DNA of 64,000 nucleotides from Ectocarpus siliculosus (Eukaryota > Sar > Phaeophyceae > Ectocarpales > Ectocarpaceae): NCBI GenBank assembly GCA_000310025.1, contig FN649743.1, positions 3,209,903 to 3,273,902 of the forward strand, in the 5' to 3' direction. This document shows, piece after piece, positions 49,690 to 62,834 of this stretch. The notes under the pieces are model-generated. The model did no database searches. It was not told where the DNA came from and was given only the letters and a program-made list of their open reading frames with translations. The position numbers and the translations under genes are program-made. Within the stretch, counting starts at the first letter, position 1. Every line of letters starts with the position of its first letter.

Positions 49690-49724
49690 GCGCGATTGGT
49701 CAGCCGCTTTGCGCGGTCGATGCT
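49690..49724 (-). repeat. Short dispersed motif, reverse copy
   Basis: The reverse complement reads GCATCGACCGCGCAAAGCGG then CTGACCAATCGCGCC, matching the copies at 4417 and 9670. Confidence 0.75.
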
Positions 49725-50411
49725 AACAAATAATAGTATACAATTAGACGCGATGCACACCACGTTGAGACGCACACATCGCGCGACAACCAGTCAGCCT
49801 ATGGAAGCCAGTACTGTACCAATAACATTGGGACCTAGCGGACAGTCAACACCGATCTCGGGAATACTCCCGCCCCCGGATGGAAAGTGCACATGGGGAG
49901 AGCATGTTGTATACATCGTGCATGTTGCGAGTGGGGCTGGCGTGTTGAGTGTGGGTATCGATTACACGCACAGACAGCTTCCACCGAGGCGGTGGTCCCT
50001 GGAAGAAAGTTGTCGATGCGGGCCGGCACGTAGCTCTCACATATGCTCCCTATAGTTCACTCGCTCGAAGAGATGCACTGTACAGTAGTACCAAGAACAC
50101 AGTACATGCCTCAACTCCACGGCGCGTGAGCGAAGGCTGGGTTGGTGTCGCTCGAGATCTTGGAAAACTTACACACGGCCCGGTACATACGCTATACGGC
50201 CACTACACTCGAGAAACCTCAACCCGCGCGACTCAGACTGCCCCCTCTGGTAAGAAACCAGCGGAGAATACGACGTACATAAGTCCCAAGTTCTTGTTTC
50301 TGGAGTTTCGTAATAAGAAGACTGGGCCACCAAGATGCCGAAAGTGGCAAGTCCTTCGGTGGCATCCGTTCGTGCCTGTAGTCCGGAGACCAGTAGATTA
50401 TTGTAGAAGTA

Positions 50412-50629
50412 AGCCGTTCAGCAAGGCTCAACGCTTTTACAGTTTCTCGCCGGTTGGCTCAGCAGGCTTTGGCAACGCTGCCCATGGCAGCGGAAAACGA
50501 CCCTCTACGTTGCAGGAGGTCAGCCGTTCAGCAAGGTTCAACACTTTACAGTTTCTCGCCGGTTGGCTCAGCAGGCTTTGGCAACGCTGCCATGGCAGCG
50601 AAAAACGACCCTCTACGTTGCAGGAGGTC
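50412..50629. repeat. Tandem duplication, two units of about 110 bp
   Basis: The unit starts AGCCGTTCAGCAAGG and ends TTGCAGGAGGT. The second copy (from 50522) differs by a few substitutions and one- or two-base deletions. No coding role seen. Confidence 0.95.
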
Positions 50630-51001
50630 GTCAAGAGAGCGGCGCCGCGTACTTCGGCGGAATCCGGAGTCCGGAGGTAAATTACTCTGTTCACAAAAAC
50701 AAATACAGTCTGGAGGTACTCCGATGTACGTCCACAATAGCTAACGTCCAATAAAATGCGGGAGGATCACACGAAACGGATGCCGAACTGTTGCTGCTCG
50801 GGGCTCCCATAGTGTACAGTTTCGCCGCAATTCTGTCAGCAAAAGGACCTACGTCCTTGTACATACGCGACGGTTGCCGACCCCGCGTGAGAGGGAGGGA
50901 CGGCCCGAACAACATGTTCAAACCGCATGTAGGCAATTTTTGCTTCTCCCAGCCTAGACGAAGGACTGGTCGTTCTGAAATCGCGCACACTCGAGAGAGA
51001 G

Positions 51002-54000
51002 ATGGGTTGGGGGGCCTGGAGTTGTGCTGTGCTTCTCGGTGCAGTTGCGGCAGTCGGGTCTGTCGTGTGGATAGGCCTTCTAGTGAGGTTGCACGTCCTC
51101 CGGCATGAGTTCGAGATTGCAGCGAGATCACCCCAGTTGGTGATATTGACCGGGTTCACCTGCTACCTGTTGACTCTATCAGTCGTCGTGCAATGGATGC
51201 TCCTGTGCGTGGGGACGAACATACCTTGCTGGGTTGTAATCTGGGTATCATACGCCGGTGAGTGGGGTTGTTGATGTTGCGTCCTAAACCGACTGCCAAC
51301 AACATTTGACAGCACTACAATATCACCATCAGCGTAGCAGACCGTTCCGTACGAGAATGTGGTCACTGCTCTCAACACCGGGAAGGAATCGACTTCACGT
51401 GAGCGTCGTCGGCTGCGTTGCACGGGACAGTACCTACCTTGCAACATGGTCGACTAATAATGCCCTGCATTATACAACTGTAGTACTCATGCCTTGCAAT
51501 ATTGTATGCATAGAGGACTGCAATATTGTAGACGGCAGCTTCAAGTGTACTCGTGCCTTACAATACTGTAGACGAAAGCTCCTCCGCGTGTGGGACTTCC
51601 CGCATACACTACTGTACAGCACCTGTTCAACCTCAAGAGAAAAAATACATGTAGCCACCTCCCAGATACCACGATATGCGCCTTCCTGTGTGCTCGTTCT
51701 ATTTTTAGTATGGCGACGGCAGTCCCCCCATTTTTTGTGGTGAGACGTAAACTACAGCACAGTACACGTGTTTTGTGAATGTAGAGCAATACCTTTTCAG
51801 TGTTTTTTTCTTACAACTATAACCATCCCGGGGGGTCACACAGAGGGGGTAAAAAAACTGTTGGTAGAAAACGTCGCCGTTTGTTCAAAATTCGTCCGCA
51901 ACATCACCAAATGATTGATAGTTGAAGGGTTCTTGCCAGCTATGGCAAAATTAAATTCCATCATATTAAGAGGCAATCGAGAATATCCTTTCGGCGTGCG
52001 GAGTCCCGACCTGAGCACATGTATGTATCAAGAATACGGAAGACATCGTGGAGCAGCGGCATGCGCGTTAGACACCCAGATCTGCTGCTGAAGCCTTACT
52101 GGCGAAGGCTGCAGCAGCGTCCCGAAAGTCCGAAAAAACATCTGAGTCCATATCATTCTACCTGTAGATCCACTGCTTTACGTCACGTCACAGACACAAC
52201 CAACTGGTTGTCTACAGCAGCGAGGGTACCTCACACCACTTAGCCGCCTTGGCTACCAGCAGCTCGAGGGATCGTGAATGGTTGGACCTACATGTAGATT
52301 TGCGGACTTTCGGGACCGCAGCTATCTGCAGCCTTCGACAGCACGACCCCAGCAACAGATCTGAACGTGTCAACGCGAAAGGCCCTGCTCCATGATTACC
52401 TCTACTCAGTTTTTTGCTCAGGTCCAGACTCCGCAACACAAATTGCATTCTTTGAGCACTCACCGTGTCGCCCGCTTTCATTGCATTGGTGGATTTTGGT
52501 ATTGGTTTGAGAGAAGGTGTGTGGATATAGGCTACGTGGTATGCCTGTGGAGACAAGCCCCGACCGCTGCTCTGTGACAACTCAAGGAGGGTCCCTTGCG
52601 CAATGCGTTCCGACCAGTCTGGCGTTGCTTGTTGGGTGCTTCCTAGGCCGATTCCGACACCAGACGAAATCGAGGTCGGCGGGCAAGAACCCCGTAAGGG
52701 ACGCATCAAGCTCCATGTCTACATTCCATCGGAAATCAGTGTTGATGGAGTTCGTGGAGCAATACAGTAGGTGGTATCACAGCCACATTGTATGTTTTTG
52801 GAGCGTTGTTGTAGGCTGATTGTTTTGTTTTCCAACTGCTGTAGACGAAAGTTGCTCCGCGTGCGGAGCTCCCCCCTGACACTATACTCCCGGCTCAACC
52901 TTAAGAGATATCTACTACCTTGCAGATACGACGACATGCACCGACGTCTACGAAAAGTGTGTGGAAAACGGTGCCGGTCTTTCTCAATATCATCTGCAAC
53001 AACTTGTGACTGATCGGTAACAAGGACGGGGTGGATTTGGCCCATCTGCTCGAAAAATAGACAGGATTCCTGCATATCTTGATTTCCAAAGTCTAACTCC
53101 AGTACGAATCTACCATCGCGCCGCAACGGCCCGTAGACGTCGCTTGTGTACAATGCTAGTAGCGTAGATTGTGTCCTTGAGATGCAGTATCGATTTGCGG
53201 TCCGCAATGTTCACACAATCCTGATATTATCGAGTTCGGTGAGCTACAAGCAGAATTGTTGAAGCTGCTGTACGGTCCAATTTTCGAACGCTGTAGCAAC
53301 AATACCTCATGACCAGACCTGCTGGAGCCGTGCTGGCAAACATTGCAGCAGCGGCCCCAAAAGTCTGAGAAATGCCTGAGTCCATACCATTCTATATCCG
53401 CTGCTGTACAAACTGCTGAACTACAGTGGTGAGTGTACCTCACACCGCTAGCCGACTTGGCTACAAGAAGGGCGGGGGATCATGAATTGGTATACTTTTC
53501 GGACCGCAGCTATCTGCAGCCTTCGACAGCACGACCCCAGCAAAAGGTCTTCATGTGCCAACGCTCACGGTGCTACTACATGACTTCCTCTATTGAAAGT
53601 GTGCTCAGGTTGGGAATCCCCAACGGAAGTACATTCTTAGCACTCACCGTGTCACCCCTTTTCAGTTGGTTTGTATTGAGAGGTATTGTCTCGATCATCG
53701 AGGTACCGAGAGTTGTTGTGAATGGACTGGGTTGTTCCGATATTTTAGAAAAATAAAATTGTGTCGGAGAAGCCGAAATATGAAACATCGGAGGCACGGA
53801 GCGACAGGGCGAGGGATCTCGCTCCATGCCCCCCCCCCGTGGAAAGGGGGTTCCGTCGAAAGAAAGAGACATTTGGCTCCATTTCCCTTGACAATGCACC
53901 GAACGTTCATCCGTACTGGCCGTGACCTACATTTCGAGAAACTCCTACACAAATACAGTAGCCCACGAAAAATGACAAAAAACAGGATGGTCTGCTGCGG

Positions 54001-57000
54001 ATTTATTTCCGGTCAAACACTTCGCAGACAGCTTTTTCTCAGGGAACTACAAAAAAAAACGGAACTGTAACGCGGCCATTAAGTGTCCACCGGCAGCAAC
54101 AACGGAAGCAAAAAGAAACGAAAAAAGAAAACGACCAAAAACGCGCGAAGAAAACGACAACACATGCACAAGGCAGGTACCGGCTAGGGATACCTCTCAT
54201 CGTTTTTCTCGTCTACGTCTCATCTTGGTTCTGTCTGGGATGGTTTTGCTGCGGTAATGATCGGAGTGCTGGGATGGCGCCGCGTGATGCGTCGTTGGAA
54301 ACAAAATAATTTCTGGGTGGGGGGGAAGTAGAACTATTGTGATGGAAACAGGTGCCTCCCTCAGAAGGGGTTGCGTGGGTAGATCGTACTTATTTCTCGC
54401 CGCCGAAGGGCACAAACATTCCGGGATCCTTCAGCGAAAATGTGCATGGCCTGGTAAACATACGATAGCTTCTCTGCACGTGCTAGATACAGCCACCCGC
54501 ACAGAAACGAACCAATAGGCAAAACATCGGGAATGGATCCTAGAAACATCGTCTCAACTTTCATATTCCGAATCCGATTTATTTTGTTCCGATTTAATCG
54601 CATGATCCGTTCCGATTCATGTTCCAAATGGACTGTGGAAGGCCAGGGGTTTGATGCCTTGCTTGATCCCGTGTCAAACACGTTTTTTCTGTGCTTGGAC
54701 GAAATATATAAGTATCGAATTCAGCGAGGTTCTCTCGAGGCACATTATGTGGCGTTACCGTCAAAGTATATCGATATTTAGGCCGTTCAGATCTCAGAGG
54801 CTGCGACATTTGCCCCACATCCCAATCCACCCTCTGGTTTATGGATTTTGGTTACACCTTTCGCATTGGACGGCATCAACATTCTGTTGGACATTCATCA
54901 CATTTGTGTGCACGAGGCACGTACAGAGTGCATTTGAGATGTATGTAATTCTAGATGTTTTGCAACTCACGTGTTACAGGGGGAGGGTTCTACGAAGGGA
55001 CTGGGTTGTTTCACGTCCAACGAACTCTCCCATCTCACCTACACCCATTCTATTCCCTTCCTTGCGCCATTCCCCACCAGTGTTTGCCCTAGGCATCATA
55101 CCGTACTTCATTCGAGTCGTGCGCTTGGTGGTCGCGTACAACCAGTCGTACCGAGCCAAGTTCGCCCGGTTTGTCAAGTGGACGCCCATGATGCGCATCT
55201 GGGCAGGCGCGAGCATTGGTCTCGTTCTCCGAGCAGTATTTTTCTTCGGCAGCAAGCCAGTTCACTTCTCAAGGTGTGTCCAAGTGTTGATGGTACGATA
55301 GACCGCACGTAAGACGTGGGTTCCGTGTACCGCTGTGAGATAGGCAACCTGGTGAGCAGATTTTGTCTTTGACCGGCCCTGGAATCGAGCTGATTTGCAT
55401 CATCACTCGCTGCTCGCAGGCAAGACGGAACGTTTCATTCAGAGAATCCCAAGACCGTATCAGCGAACCCTTTTCGTAGACAATATTTTCTCCCGACAAC
55501 CGTAAGCAATCCTTCGCTACTCTGTCGTTCCTCGACCCGAAAAATCCAAACGTTCTTGTCTGCCGTCCCCCCGACCCGGCCCTTGTCGCACATAGCAACG
55601 CACACGAGTGCTTCTACTTCGACGACATCCTTCTGATGACGGGAGCCTGCGCGTTCGCCGGGGTACCGATACTTCTTATCGCCCGGAGTCTCATACACGT
55701 GTTCGACGCATTCAGGATCCGTCAGGAAATGGAGAGAGCGATCGGAATTTGCATGTCCCTCTCAAGTAAGGCGGTCGGTGTATTCTCACAATGGATGCCA
55801 CCGCGGCCCCCCTCGCGGTAGCAGCGCCCTCTTGGAAGCATTCAATTTCGCTCACGAAGCAGCCACGGCTGGACCAAAGATATGTCTAGCGATGTCGGGA
55901 CTTGTTGATTGGCGTCGCTAGATTCGAATGGCTTTCCACACAGGAAATTCCCTTTAGGTACGGACTTGATATTGTTAGTCTCTTGGCAAGATGGTGGATG
56001 CAGGCGCTGTAGACAATGCATATGTATATACAATTAGAAAATGTGACACGCGGAAGTATTCAAGCGTCCGCGAACGACTCGCACAATAATATATTTACGT
56101 TTCGTCGTGAATATATCATAACATCGAGTGGTATGGTTGAGTTTTATGGATGTGTTATCGTTGCTTCCCAACTCAGGGGATCCCCAATTTTCTCTTCGGC
56201 CAAGTAAGTGAGCTGCGCGCACCCCACACCCTGCAAAAGCTAACGCGGGTCATGTATGGCCGCTGAACACGCTTTTGCATGTGAACTTTCACGACATTGG
56301 GGACTACCTTCGGAATATTTGTTCCCAATTCCGACGGTTGCAACAAAGCCACTATGCCAACCCCGAAAACCTGAGACTATGACGCAGTCGGCAGTCCTTT
56401 GCTTTTTCCGATTGACATGCCATAACGTTCAAATGAGCAGCATGTCATTTTCCGCAGTTCCTACCTTTGGCGTGCCACCGTGGCGAGTAGATTCCGCAGT
56501 AGAATTTTGTGTGAGTTCTCGTTGAACCGACCCGATTAAGCATTTCTTCAACCGTGATGATGAAAGTGCGGCCCTGACGCCAACGGACGTGAGCATCCCC
56601 CACGGGGTTCTTTTTAACGGTGGTCGGTCTGGACGCAGAGCTTTTTGGGGGAGGGAGAGGAGTTGTTGTGGTTGTTCGTTTGAGGGAGTTCTTGACCCCG
56701 AACTCCACGATACCATGTACACCATCGGAGAACTCCCCCCTACAAAGGGCGACGTCTCAACGTGGACATGAAAGCGCACACGAACATCAGTTTTGAACTT
56801 CACAGCCCGCCCGATGTGATCCGCGGATCTCGATTGCGTCCAAGTGGCACTCAGGCACGGGTCGCGGAAGCGTAACACGAATCTGCGAATGAGGAGTGAA
56901 GCGTATGTTCATCATCATCACTGTTGTACCTTGTGTCGTACCTGCCATTTCGTACGAAAGTGTGTTCTGGTGAAGTTGAAGAAAATCCGTTTCCGCCCTA

Positions 57001-60000
57001 GGAGTTTGCGCAGCGAAGGAGCCTTCTCTGGCCCCCGTCGTGATAGAAGCTCGCTGACTAGTCTGACGCGTTGATTTCGGCTTTTATATCGTACACGTGC
57101 TTCTCTCGTTCCCCAGTGGTGATCGTCCTCCTGCAGGTGCTGGTGTATTTCGAGGTTATGGCTGACTCGTCTGAACTGCATTTCGCGGTGGAAGCCATGG
57201 CATTTCTGTTCGGGATTCAGGTTTTCACTCACGGGTGAGGCGCACAAACTCGACCGCGTCGTTCGCTGCTGCTGTTCTTGGCGTTGTCTTGTAGCACGAT
57301 CGTCGCTGTGTCTTGTTGGCTTTTCCGGCCGAGCGCGACTTGCCGATTGCCTACACGCGAGAACGGAGTGGCACGTCGTATTCCCCAGCAAGCTTGCTGG
57401 ACAGATGCCGGTGGGTGAGCATGTGTGCACAATCGACCACATGTGTGTAACATCAAACACACTCTTCGGTTTAGCCAAGTTTGAGCCAGCGAGGGAGCAT
57501 GCTACCACTATTGTCGGTCGCTGGTGAAAGCTCCTGGAATGGCCTCGGTTTCGGCTTCGAGCGTACCACAAAGGAGTTTGTGCACAGCAGCGTGACCTTC
57601 GGGTCGCCAGATGGTCCCTTCGAATACGTCACAAGGAGCAACACAGTTGATTGTTGGTAAGATGCGGAGCATCGCTGTGTGGTCGAGGTTGCTCAAGGCG
57701 CCCGAGGAAACATGCGATGGAGTGAAATTGCTTTTGGTCTTGCCCTTCAGGACAAACGTTGGCACCGCTGAAAATCTGCACACCTCGCCCGAGGGGGCCA
57801 ACTGGTCATGGTATTCGCACCGGGTGTTTTGTGCGTTCGAGTGCGATACGTCTTGACCCGCGGCTGCGTGCTGCAGCGCATGGCACATCGCAACGACTGC
57901 TGTGCTCCATGGGCACCTTGGGTGTGTCGGGTCCGACAAAGACGAACAACCGTTTTCACACACCACACCACCACCACCCCCGCCGCCCCCGAAGGCCTTC
58001 AGTGGATGACCTGACATTCACCTCCGCCAAAACTGCAACAGGGCATGGACGTTGGCGCGAAAATAAGGGGATGGGCAGAAAACCAAACTCTTTGTATAAA
58101 TCATTTCAAGGAATGAACATTGTCGGTGAAACCTCGGTCCAGTTTATGTGTGGTTATGGGATCCCAGGCGAGGGAGTTGGGTAGTCCATTGCCCACGCAC
58201 ACGTATGACACGCGGACCCGCACGAACCCGTCCCCCCCCCAACAAATGCTTCCAGCCCCGCGCAAATCGGGACTAAAAGAGTGACCCACTTGTCTATGTC
58301 TCCGCCATTGTCCTCCCTGATGATGTGAATCTTTTCGCCATGCCGCAGGTTGATCGTACCCTTGTTGGCACACTACAAGGCGTACGGGTGGGTCAATCCT
58401 TCCGTGCTACCCGTCGAGGACGAACCCTCGAGCAACGACGACGTAGACGGCGTGCACGCGCTCGCGGTCAAGGGCGGGGACATGGCCGAACGCTTCGGGC
58501 GCTTCGTGCAAGAGAACCTGTGCATGGAGAGCTGGGACTTCATCGTAGACGCCGTGAAATACGAGATGGTCAGTGCTTAGTCTCGGGTCGAGAAAAACAG
58601 CGGAATACGAAGTATGTAGCAAGAGTAGCATTGAGCGAACGAGGGCGCAAAAGGGAGAAATCCTGTGACCCGACAGGCGCACCGTTATGCGAGACGGCCT
58701 ACGTGGCCTGGCGTATCGAGCCCTGCGGCTGCCAGGGCGAAATGCTACACCCCCAGTTTTCTCGGCCTCCGTTTTGCTCTACCATGCTGCTGCAAGCGAA
58801 TCTGCTGACCAAGTTCGCAGGAACTCGTGCCAACTCCCGTTCCGCCTGCAATCGCTTTTGTCCAGAAATTTTGGTAGAAACGCCCATCCCGCGGGGACAA
58901 TCTCTGATGGTGCTTAAGACTGGATCACGCGGAAACTGCACTACAGAGGAGCCAGAAATAGGGTTCTTTCGTGACTGAGTCGTCGTCGGAGGGGGAAAAA
59001 CATTGCGCCGATTCTGTTCGATCTGTTTGGCCTTGTACCGAGACACACGACTGTTCCGTCACGCCTGTCTTTGTGCGACGGCGTCACCGGCACCGCTGCG
59101 TCCGTCTCCCTTGTGTGCCTCCAGGAATCATCGTGCGAGCCAGACGACCAGTTCGAGGAATTCCTCATCTTGTTGAACCAGTACCTGCTGCCGACCTCAC
59201 CCGATGAGGTCAACATCTCCAGCAAGATGAGCAAGCGAATGGCGTCCTTCAAAACAAGGTACGACAGCCTTTCGACAGACTGTTCAACGTCGATTTCTCA
59301 GTCGTCGACAGCATTTTGAGCCCGGAAAACACTTGGCCAATAGCTCCGCTCTCCCGGTCTGACACGTAGTTGCGCGGGGGGAGTACTGGGGTGGCGAACA
59401 TATGCTCTACGCGCGGGGGTATTTTCTGTTCGTTTCGGGAGGGGGCAGAATCGAGCATACCAAGTACTGATATTGTTCTAACGAGCCTGTAGTTTGCGTG
59501 CCACAACCCTTCTGGCCCCCACTACGCAAGCAGTAGGGTTGAATCTGCCCTATTGGGTTGCACCAAACGCGTGGACAACAACTCCCTGGGAGCAAATAGC
59601 CGCAAAATTGGTCGTCTAGGGTGGCACCGAGAAACAACACTTCTCTCTGCGCTTCGTGTAGCATCGGAACGTGTTGAACCCCGTTTTGCTTTGGTGATGG
59701 GAGTGCCCTGGGGGGGAGAGACCGACCGATAATCAGTACGGATCCGTGGTGCAACTCTCGCTTCACCGCTTGGCGAAAGATAACATGGGTCACAAGATTG
59801 GCTGTCGTGACCATCCGTTGGGTCTTCGAGGCCTCGCCATACGGCCGCCACTGTCTGCCTGGACCCATGTGTGCGCAGAAGGACTTGGCCCAAGTAGGAA
59901 CATTGGCTGGTGATGCTGTGTGGCGCTGGAGATGAAAGGCGTGATCTGCATGGCTTGTACAGCCTGCACCCATGCGTCGATGGGTCCGCTGACTTGCAGC

Positions 60001-60773
60001 GTCAACCCCTGGTTCTGCCCGCTAACCACTTTTGCCTGATGGTTGTTGCCCCGCTGTGGTCGAAACGGCCTTGGAAACATGCAGAGAAGCCTTTACCCAG
60101 CTGGACCAAGAGGAACGGCGAGGCATCCTGAAGGAACCTCTCGACGAGATTGTCCGGATGCTTGAGCAAAACTTGCTCAATAAATTCCAAAGTCGCATAG
60201 CCTTGGAAAGAGGTGTGTTCAGCTGTGGACCCGGGGCTCAACGGTTGTGTCGGTTGGAAGCTTTTCATTTTCACAAGTTGTATCTCATGGACGCTGCGGT
60301 ATCGACTTTGTACCAGTTCAGCAAGCTTCTGCTGAAAGCAAGAAACGCGGTGCGGAAACGGGTGCTGGTGGCAGAAGTACCTCGAGTACCGTACTGTAGT
60401 TATTGTACGGAGAATGACACCGTGTCTCCCTCTAGGCAATGATTCCGTAACACCCTATGCATACCCATACTCGTGCTGAACGGCGCGACATCGCTCAAAC
60501 GTTGCCGCCTACCGCCAAAATCCCCCGAAAACTGCCTGAAGAGCACGTTTTAAACCTTTCTCTTACCGCCTGTTGTTCTGACACTCACCAGAGGCCAAGC
60601 GAGAAGCCCAGCAGGCCGAAGCGAAGGGCGACCCGGCACTGATGGCACTCATGAAAGTGTCTCAAACCGTGCCACGAAGCAAGCCTTCGAGCCAGCCTAC
60701 GAACCACCAGGCAGCAAGTCCGTTGTCATCGACCGAAGTCGTTTCGTTTTCGTCGCGGTTCCATTTGGGATGA
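51002..60773 (+). CDS. Seven-transmembrane receptor fused to an RGS domain
   Basis: Exons: 51002-51257, 55081-55273, 55596-55765, 57117-57234, 57295-57414, 58349-58568, 59125-59258, 60085-60212 and 60592-60773. All phases match, giving 506 residues ending at the TGA 60771-60773. Seven hydrophobic segments are visible, including LVILTGFTCYLLTLSVVVQW, VFALGIIPYFIRVVRLVVAY, RIWAGASIGLVLRAVFFFG and ACAFAGVPILLIARSLI. They precede a cytoplasmic RGS domain (about 325-445): FGRFVQENLCMESWDFIVDA, FEEFLILLNQYLLP, DEVNISSKM, then LDEIVRMLEQNLLNKFQSRI. RGS domains speed GTP hydrolysis by G-alpha, so the protein should sense a ligand or solute and damp G-protein signalling at the membrane, as in plant RGS1-type proteins (inference). 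The tail is Lys/Gln then Ser-rich. The junction between exons 2 and 3 could instead be 55235 with 55483, but that cuts membrane segment four. Confidence 0.85.
51545..53760. repeat. Diverged tandem duplication, units about 1.2 kb
   Basis: Blocks recur in the same order at an offset of about 1.19-1.28 kb: 51565-51690 with 52840-52935, 52095-52180 with 53320-53405, 52220-52270 with 53440-53490, and 52300-52400 with 53490-53590. A shared block is ATCTGCAGCCTTCGACAGCA. On the minus strand the second unit has a protein-like frame (VYGPLRRDGRFVLELDFGNQ, near 53150-52960) and both units share a GDTVSA motif, so the unit may contain decayed minus-strand exons. It lies wholly in intron 1 of the 7TM-RGS gene. 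Confidence 0.8.
53761..55080. other. Rest of intron 1 of the 7TM-RGS gene
   Basis: AT-richer than its surroundings, with a poly-C run near 53829-53837 and an A-rich stretch near 54045-54140. No exon that would fit the phase-1 junction was seen, and none is needed. Confidence 0.5.
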
Positions 60774-62830
60774 AATAGGAAGGATGCGGGCAACGATTCG
60801 ATGGCGTCAACGAACAGAAAAACAGCCACCCGGTTATCGGTTGCTGCGATGATAGCTATTTGGTCGAGTGATTCATTCGTGGTTCGGCGCATGCTTCAGC
60901 GCAGACAATGCGGAGTCTTCATGTTTTGCCGACGCTTATCGTGGCAGAAGAGAAATGGACAGGAGGATGTTGACGTTTGGTATTGTACGCCGTTGGCGGA
61001 AGGACGCGTGCTGATCAAAATTCAACAATAGCGTTGAGGGAGAAATGTCTAGGAAGAAAATGTAATTGCTGCGTAGTGCGTATGGTGTCTATGTTCTATT
61101 TCCATCTACGATTTTCTTCTTGCTTATGTGAATGGATAGGATGTTGCTGACGGAGTAAACAGCATATTGTGATCCGGCACATGGCCCTACGTGGTTTGAG
61201 GTACGGAAATTTTCAACTCTTTGTCATCGATCGATGGTTTGAAGTTCAATCATCAAGCACAGGTGCCCCTACAGTGAATTCATTCTACAGAGCACAGCGT
61301 CCGTAACCTTGAACGTTGCGTGGCTTTGGTTTGTGGAAGACGTGCCACGCAGACGGTGGGCATGTCAGGTTTAGTGGACGGCGCCAGGTGTAGGCACGCC
61401 TGTCTATAGGCTAGAGTCATGTGTTGTGGAAGCTTGAGAGATATCACAGTCAAGTGTAGCTCACGTTCGGTTTCGTTCCAAAGGCTGGTGCTGTTTGTAG
61501 TATCTCGGCGCTTCTCTTGCCCTTGATGGGTTATTCTGAGGCTTTCGTATGAGAGACAAACATGGTTCATGGGGGGTAGACACGCGTCCGTCCGCACTGT
61601 AGAGGGCAGTGCAGCGGGTATAGACATTGCAAACCACCGGCAGAACTGACAGGGAGCGAGTCCAGAACGTTGATCGACTTCTTTTACGGATGCCTCGGTA
61701 AAAACCCCAAAGCATTGGTCTAGCGTTTGTTGTGTGTAGGTAGAATTGGCAACGCCTATTGGGTGCGGCGGTGCAGCCTCGGCAGGCGGTGTGACTATTG
61801 CCGTTTCATTTGCCAACACATGAGCGGGGGCAGCAACATACTACTGTACTAGTACCGCTCACGTAGACAAGCCTTACCTTACAGCATCAGTGGTGGCTCT
61901 ACGCCCATGTGCGGTATGTAGACATCTTTACATGATGTCTACCATAATATAGTTCCCCGTCGATTTCATGGTCACCAGTAGACGTATGGGAAGCTTTGAA
62001 GTGAAGGCACATGGGAAATCTTTCCCGGCCGTCGAATTGGAAGCTGCGCTCATTCTACAACATTTCTCTTCGCGCAATTCATATCACAGGTCGTTGTTTA
62101 TATCGATGGATGCTTGGCCGTATGCATGCTCAGGGCTAGGGATTTTTCAGGAGGCCTTTATGACCCAAAGTGCCGACCTTGAGCCACAAGCGAGAGGGGC
62201 GTTATTGGTTGTTGCTGAGGTATTCTGAAGCTTTTACTTCAGCTTCTCAGACCAATGTCCGTGGAAGCTTTATTCGATTCCCCCGCCCCTTGCCCGACCC
62301 AGCCCGAAATTCTGATTTCGAGCTACAATGCAACTCTCACGGACTCCCGAGTATGGTTCGATGCGGAATCGCAGATCATCATCACTCTCTTGAGTGCGAG
62401 GAGCTTCCGCCTCCTGTGGCCGACGAGTCGGCCTTGTCTGTGCCGCACCTCGAACGGGGCGGTTGAACAGACGAAGAAGGTTCGTCCGGGTGCATTGAAA
62501 TTGTTATTTTTTTTCTTGTGAGTGAGCGGGGCTTTCCCTCTTTGCCACCTTGATGGTTTTTTATCAGTGGGTTCAATTCCCGTAAAGGATTTAATTTTAG
62601 TCAGGCTGCTGTTTTCATGCACCCTAGCGGGCATCTCGGAGGTACGCGGTCTCTCTATCAGGTAGTGTTGGACACCCTCAATGGCAGCAACAATCAACCA
62701 TCGTTGCTCTCGTTCATTAGCATGCATGTCCGGAGTATATCTACATCGCATAGTCTATATGCCGGCCTATTTTTGTGGGTCTTCCATGCGCGTGGTCTAT
62801 CTCGGTTTTTTGTGTGGTCGCTTTGAATTG
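60774..62830. other. No gene assigned; a 179-codon minus-strand frame at 61280-61819
   Basis: The minus-strand frame starts with an ATG and ends at a stop, but its composition is not clearly protein-like and no motif was recognised. Plus-strand frames near 61968-62228 and 62255-62521 are short and of unknown status. They could be fragments of the decayed coding sequence that follows. Confidence 0.3.
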
Positions 62831-62834
62831 ATCA

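Larger units (their letters stand above)
49028..51001. other. Intergenic stretch with repeats
   Basis: No gene recognised. It holds a reverse copy of the short dispersed motif (49690-49724) and the 110-bp tandem duplication (50412-50629). Likely the 3' flank of the kinase gene and the 5' flank of the receptor gene. Confidence 0.45.

Noticed and set aside
50437-50751. Minus-strand ORF over the 110-bp tandem duplication
   Set aside because: Its repeated peptide merely reflects the DNA duplication; no splice or coding evidence.
55483-55765. Longer version of exon 3 of the 7TM-RGS gene paired with a donor at 55235
   Set aside because: It also keeps phase but uses a weak GTATTT donor that cuts through membrane segment four. 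The 55273/55596 pair leaves all seven segments whole.
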